Assembly: GCA_009930445.1 (NCBI GenBank)
Contig: RZYD01000123.1
Span: forward strand, 1 to 7,054
DNA length: 7,054 bases
Direction of reading: 5' to 3'
DNA from: Bacteroidia bacterium
GTDB taxonomy: Bacteria > Bacteroidota > Bacteroidia > Bacteroidales > BM520
Shown: positions 5,581 to 7,054 of the stretch, in pieces
How the letters are laid out: the number at the start of each line of letters is the position of its first letter
Position numbering within the stretch: the stretch's first letter is position 1
The notes under the pieces: generated by a model
The model's input: the letters and a program-made list of their open reading frames with translations, nothing else
Databases searched by the model: none
What the model was told of the DNA's origin: nothing
Made by a program: the position numbers and the translations under genes

Positions 5581-5835
5581 TTAAAGTTTACCTTCTTTTT
5601 TTGCTTGATCGGCGTACCAACGGGCATCCGCATAGAGTTGTTCTTCAACCGTTCTGCCTTCTTTATTCGCTTTATCCTCGATCATTGCCATCGTTGATTC
5701 ACTTTTTCGCATCCAGGTGACTGTTTTTTCAACATAGGCGTCGTATTTCTTCTTATTGTTGAAATACACTCCGGCACCAACAACAATAACCAGAACAATC
5801 AGTGCGATCCACCAATTCTTTTTAAGCACCTTCAT
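5581..5835 (-). CDS. Small N-terminally anchored membrane protein with perfect SD
   Basis: 84 aa from ATG 5835. The frame remains open upstream to 5916, but that extension overlaps the upstream gene in another frame. ATG 5835 is directly preceded by GGAGGTGATA, an almost ideal Shine-Dalgarno sequence. The N-terminus (MKVLKKNWWIALIVLVIVVG) forms a basic start and a membrane helix (about 8-24), then NNKKK. The C-terminal part is a charged helix (KTVTWMRKSESTMAMIEDKA and LYADARWYADQAKKEG) and may be coiled coil. No family recognised. It sits 12 nt before the capsid gene, so an assembly or membrane-scaffold role alongside the capsid is plausible from position only. Confidence 0.83.
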   Translation of the reverse strand: MKVLKKNWWIALIVLVIVVGAGVYFNNKKKYDAYVEKTVTWMRKSESTMAMIEDKANKEGRTVEEQLYADARWYADQAKKEGKL

Positions 5836-5992
5836 TATCACCTCCCTGTTTTTGAACTGTCGTTGAGCGGGCAAAAAGTTTACGTTTGTTTGCACCGAAC
5901 AAATAGTTATCAGCAAACATGATCACTACCAGAACCAATACGATTACTACCAGTGTCTGAATGCTTTTTAATGATGCGGCTGAAAATTTCAT
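5822..5992 (-). CDS. 56-aa single-helix membrane protein, first gene of the late operon
   Basis: Starts MKFSAASLKSIQTLVVIVLV and ends TTVQKQGGDNEGA, with stop TAA at 5824-5822. A membrane helix covers about residues 12-27 (QTLVVIVLVLVVIMFA), then DNYLFGANKRKLFAR with a basic face. The ATG follows an A/T-rich leader. It is followed by a gene with consensus SD and overlaps it by 14 nt. It is the first gene downstream of the GCGA-repeat region, so it is likely the operon leader. No family recognised; the size, single helix and position next to the capsid gene suggest a virion membrane protein. Confidence 0.75.
   Translation of the reverse strand: MKFSAASLKSIQTLVVIVLVLVVIMFADNYLFGANKRKLFARSTTVQKQGGDNEGA
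5836..5847 (-). promoter_or_regulatory. Consensus Shine-Dalgarno inside upstream coding region
   Basis: On the minus strand AGGGAGGTGATA directly precedes ATG 5835. It complements the 3' end of 16S rRNA over GGAGGTGAT. Bacteroidota genes seldom use such sites. The same bases encode Gly-Gly-Asp near the end of the 56-aa gene, so the two genes overlap by 14 nt and this site decides the start of the second. Confidence 0.75.
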
Positions 5993-6015
5993 AGTTTATT
6001 TCTTATTTTAGACTA

Positions 6016-6023
6016 CAAGAATA
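6016..6023 (-). promoter_or_regulatory. Candidate -7 element of the late operon
   Basis: On the minus strand TATTCTTG matches the Bacteroidetes -7 pattern TAnnTTTG in all but one position. It is 24-31 nt upstream of the first ATG of the operon. The -33 position expected 19 bp further upstream (6043-6046) reads GCGG rather than TTTG, and the GCGA repeat array begins immediately beyond. This arrangement would suit an activator-dependent late promoter (inference). Confidence 0.4.
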
Positions 6024-6046
6024 TGATATTGTGATGATACACCCGC

Positions 6047-6106
6047 GCGATTTGCAGCGAAACACAGCGATTTTTCGCAAAACTTTGCGATTTTACGCGA
6101 TAGATG
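6047..6106. repeat. Six tandem 10-bp units with GCGA core
   Basis: GCGA occurs at 6047, 6057, 6067, 6087 and 6097, and GCAA at 6077: six units at an exact 10-bp period. Most units continue TTTT or AAAC. One helical turn between copies places all cores on one face of the DNA. The array lies between the leftward late operon and the rightward small gene, so it looks like an operator or activator site serving both. An iteron-like replication role is possible. Confidence 0.85.
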
Positions 6107-6114
6107 AATTTTTG
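6084..6114 (+). promoter_or_regulatory. Candidate promoter of the antitoxin-like gene
   Basis: TTTG at 6084-6087, a 19-bp spacer and AATTTTTG at 6107-6114 match the Bacteroidetes pattern TTTG-N19-TAnnTTTG with one mismatch. The start codon lies 24 nt downstream. The -33 box overlaps the GCGA array, which suggests regulation by whatever binds there. Confidence 0.55.
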
Positions 6115-6137
6115 TTAAAACAGAAAACTATAGATCA

Positions 6138-6278
6138 ATGGCAAAATCAAAGAAAAAAAAGAAGGAAAGAGACCACATCCCGAACAAAGAGACAATAAGG
6201 GCTATGAAGGATGCAAAACAGGGAAAAGGTACCAGTGTGAAAAACATAGAAGATCTTTTTGAAAAGCTAAACAGCTAA
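6138..6278 (+). CDS. 46-aa antitoxin-like protein (RelB/DinJ-type C-terminus), no toxin seen
   Basis: Starts MAKSKKKKKERDHIPNKETI and ends with KNIEDLFEKLNS. The segment HIPNKETIRAMKDAKQGKG followed by VKNIEDLFEKLN resembles the toxin-wrapping part of RelB/DinJ-type antitoxins (pattern PNxETIxAIxxAxxGK ... sxxELFxxLN). The N-terminal DNA-binding half that such antitoxins usually carry is missing and replaced by a lysine-rich stretch. It is the only plus-strand gene here. No toxin gene is adjacent; the neighbour is convergent and unlike RelE. It may be a viral mini-antitoxin that neutralises a host toxin, or an unrelated small basic regulator. The frame is supported by a promoter match and an A-rich leader, and it ends just before a terminator. 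Confidence 0.72.
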   Translation: MAKSKKKKKERDHIPNKETIRAMKDAKQGKGTSVKNIEDLFEKLNS

Positions 6279-6280
6279 AC

Positions 6281-6303
6281 AAAAAAGCCCGGATAACCGG
6301 GCT
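6281..6303 (-). terminator. Shared terminator of convergent genes
   Basis: A perfect 7-bp stem AGCCCGG/CCGGGCT with a 4-nt loop (6286-6303). On the minus strand it is followed by TTTTT, making a good intrinsic terminator for the 6308-6529 gene, whose stop is 4 nt upstream. For the plus-strand gene it follows the stop by 7 nt but lacks a 3' T-run, so that direction is weaker. Confidence 0.82.
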
Positions 6304-6307
6304 CATT

Positions 6308-6529
6308 CTACATCGTCTCAGCGTGATCACGCTGTCTCTCTTCCAATAACTTCAATTTTTTTGCGACTTCACACAGAAAAAACAGATCGGTTTGAAGCTG
6401 GGCATCCAGTTGCATTTCAGGTAAAAAGTGAATTGCTTTGTTGTGGATGCTCATTAAGCTGTCATAAACTCCCGGAAAATGGTTTACCATTGATTCCAGC
6501 TCTTCGATAGGATTAACTTGATTTTTCAT
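6308..6529 (-). CDS. Hypothetical 73-aa early protein
   Basis: 73 aa, soluble and mostly helical, with acidic and leucine-rich stretches (NPIEELESMVNHFPGVYDSL; LQTDLFFLCEVAKKLKLLEE) ending RQRDHAETM. I do not recognise a family. The start is strongly supported: GGAGGTAATCAAA precedes ATG, a near-consensus Shine-Dalgarno site. The gene has its own exact promoter about 140 nt upstream, a structured leader and its own terminator, so it is an independent transcription unit close to the antirepressor. A regulatory or early function is likely from position, but the product itself shows no DNA-binding motif I can name. Confidence 0.8.
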   Translation of the reverse strand: MKNQVNPIEELESMVNHFPGVYDSLMSIHNKAIHFLPEMQLDAQLQTDLFFLCEVAKKLKLLEERQRDHAETM

Positions 6530-6539
6530 TTTTGATTAC

Positions 6540-6582
6540 CTCCAAAGAAAAAACCCGCAGGTTTGCTTCGGCTCCAAAGAAA
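6540..6582. repeat. 11-bp direct repeat CTCCAAAGAAA
   Basis: Identical copies at 6540-6550 and 6572-6582. On the minus strand they read TTTCTTTGGAG; the downstream copy is part of the ribosome site of the 73-aa gene, the other lies in the loop region of the leader hairpin. Confidence 0.7.
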
Positions 6583-6620
6583 CCGTCCGCGCCTCGCGAC
6601 AGCGGAAACCTACGGGTTTT
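6550..6620 (-). terminator. Structured leader hairpin with intrinsic-terminator form (attenuator candidate)
   Basis: A 15-bp outer stem with one mismatch (6550-6564 with 6606-6620; AAACCCG/CGGGTTT and AGGTTT/AAACCT) encloses 41 nt that can form two further short hairpins. These are GC-TTCG-GC at 6565-6572 and CGCG-CCT-CGCG at 6588-6598. On the minus strand the stem is followed by TTTTTTCTTT, then the GGAGG site of the 73-aa gene. It thus sits between the promoter and its gene, as a transcription attenuator would. The plus strand also gives a stem followed by TTTTCTCC. Confidence 0.7.
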
Positions 6621-6669
6621 CTCCTATAAAGAATTGTTGTAATCATTTTACTTTGGTATTTAAGCACTA

Positions 6670-6700
6670 CAAAGGTAAGGAAAATCTTTTATGATGCAAA
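6670..6700 (-). promoter_or_regulatory. Exact Bacteroidetes-type promoter (TTTG-N19-TAnnTTTG)
   Basis: On the minus strand TTTG (6700-6697), 19 bp, then TACCTTTG (6677-6670). All fixed positions of the published Bacteroidetes consensus match. Transcription would begin near 6663 and run through the structured leader into the gene at 6529. Confidence 0.8.
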
Positions 6701-6723
6701 GTTGGGTGCAAATTGGGTTGCAG
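6695..6723. repeat. Direct repeats overlapping the -33 box (operator candidate)
   Basis: TGCAAAGTTGGG (6695-6706) is followed immediately by TGCAAATTGGG (6707-6717) and a partial TTGCAG. The first copy contains the -33 element of the promoter at 6670-6700, so a protein bound here would block or recruit polymerase. Confidence 0.6.
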
Positions 6724-6808
6724 TTATACCCCTGAGGGGGACAACTGAAATTATTTAGGCACCATTTGGTGCTCGTTTAGTAACTTCATACCTACCCCCA
6801 AATGGGGG
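6721..6808. repeat. Cluster of three short hairpins after the antirepressor gene
   Basis: Hairpins at 6721-6747 (CAGTT ... AACTG enclosing CCCC-TGA-GGGG), 6759-6772 (GCACC-ATTT-GGTGC) and 6795-6808 (CCCCC-AAAT-GGGGG). None is followed by a clear T-run on either strand, so they are poor intrinsic terminators. Operators, a replication-origin structure or mRNA-end hairpins are possible. Confidence 0.65.
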
Positions 6809-6811
6809 CAG

Positions 6812-7054
6812 CTAAAACTCAATTTGTGTCTGTGAACGATCCTGGTTAATGAGTTGTGTGAGCTCTGTTGTACGCTTGTCAATCTCCTTTTTCTTCTCGT
6901 TAATTTTTTTCTGCAGTTCTTCCTTATCATTTTTCAGTGAAATAATAGTATCTGACAAAGTTTTCAAGTTAAAATTATGGTTTTTTTCTTGCTCTGTAGT
7001 GTACTTTCCAGCTTTTCTGATAGATGGCAGAATTTCATGTGTAACCCATCTTTT
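6812..7054 (-). CDS. BRO-N-type phage antirepressor, C-terminal part (5' end off window)
   Basis: The visible 80 codons start with KRWVTHEILPSIRKAGKYTT, which closely follows the end of the BRO-N domain (pattern KRWVTxEVLPSIRKTGxY) found in phage antirepressors and baculovirus BRO proteins. The N-terminal DNA-binding part lies outside the window. After the domain comes a long charged helix (about residues 30-70, with SLKNDKEELQKKINEKKKEID), likely a coiled coil for oligomerisation, in place of the ANT/KilA-C domain often found there. In temperate phages such proteins counter the repressor and control the switch to lytic growth. The gene supports a temperate element. Its stop TAG is 4 nt from the first of three downstream hairpins. 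Confidence 0.85.
   Translation of the reverse strand, partial: KRWVTHEILPSIRKAGKYTTEQEKNHNFNLKTLSDTIISLKNDKEELQKKINEKKKEIDKRTTELTQLINQDRSQTQIEF

Larger units (their letters stand above)
6536..6646 (-). other. Possible 36-codon leader ORF
   Basis: From ATG 6646 (preceded by A-rich sequence AAATACCAAAGTAAA) a frame of 36 codons crosses the whole leader hairpin and stops with TAA overlapping the GGAGGTAA ribosome site, 6 nt before the ATG of the 73-aa gene. The peptide is rich in Arg and Cys and has no known pattern. It could be a regulatory leader peptide; it may also be a chance frame in a structured leader. Confidence 0.3.

Noticed and set aside
5836..5916. Longer version of the 84-aa protein from ATG 5916
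   Set aside because: The extension lies out of frame within the 56-aa gene and removes the benefit of the consensus ribosome site before ATG 5835.
1..5992. Filamentous (inovirus-type) phage
   Set aside because: Small single-helix proteins and a signal peptide fit in part, but there is no Zot-like ATPase in the window, and a GH73 lysin and a 198-aa soluble capsid-like protein argue against it.
6047..6106. CRISPR array or coding repeat
   Set aside because: The units are 10 bp with no spacers and contain no reading frame of note; period and position fit a protein-binding site.

Overview
The window most likely comes from a Bacteroidota (Bacteroidetes) genome. Start sites mostly have A-rich leaders without a Shine-Dalgarno sequence, and an exact Bacteroidetes-type promoter (TTTG, 19 bp, TAnnTTTG) lies at 6670-6700 on the minus strand. 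The content is viral: a prophage or a free phage genome with 18 supported genes on the minus strand, one partial antirepressor also on the minus strand, and one small gene on the plus strand. Nothing in the window looks like a terminase, portal, tape measure, sheath or tail-tube gene.

Right part (about 6000-7054), control and early region. The 3' end of a BRO-N-type phage antirepressor enters from the right edge. It is followed by three short hairpins, direct repeats overlapping the -33 box of the exact promoter, and a structured leader with an intrinsic-terminator-like hairpin. Next come a small gene of unknown function (6308-6529) and a convergent 46-aa antitoxin-like gene on the plus strand (6138-6278), the two sharing a terminator. 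Between that plus-strand gene and the leftward operon lie six tandem 10-bp units built on GCGA (6047-6106).

Middle and left part (5992 to 1), one long leftward operon of 17 tightly packed genes, many joined by ATGA or TGATG overlaps. The order is two small single-helix membrane proteins; an abundant-looking 198-aa putative capsid protein with a strong hairpin terminator directly downstream; then small membrane-anchored proteins with a helix at one end (4898-2598), among them a tiny HExxH protein and an annexin-like protein. A cell-wall cassette follows: a membrane-anchored peptidoglycan-binding protein, a probable lipoprotein, a GH73 glucosaminidase and a 26-aa single-helix peptide. Two small virion-like proteins and a signal-peptide-bearing, glycine-rich fibre- or spike-like protein running off the left edge complete it.

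Inference: ten single-helix membrane proteins, two more exported proteins, one candidate capsid protein and wall-degrading/binding proteins, with no tail genes in 6 kb of late operon, suggest a tailless virus with an internal membrane (in the broad manner of PM2, PRD1 or FLiP) infecting Bacteroidota. I cannot assign the capsid protein to a known fold or family from sequence alone. Two genes (5822-5992 and 1233-1313) are under 60 codons and easily missed, and the partial genes at both edges are also real.
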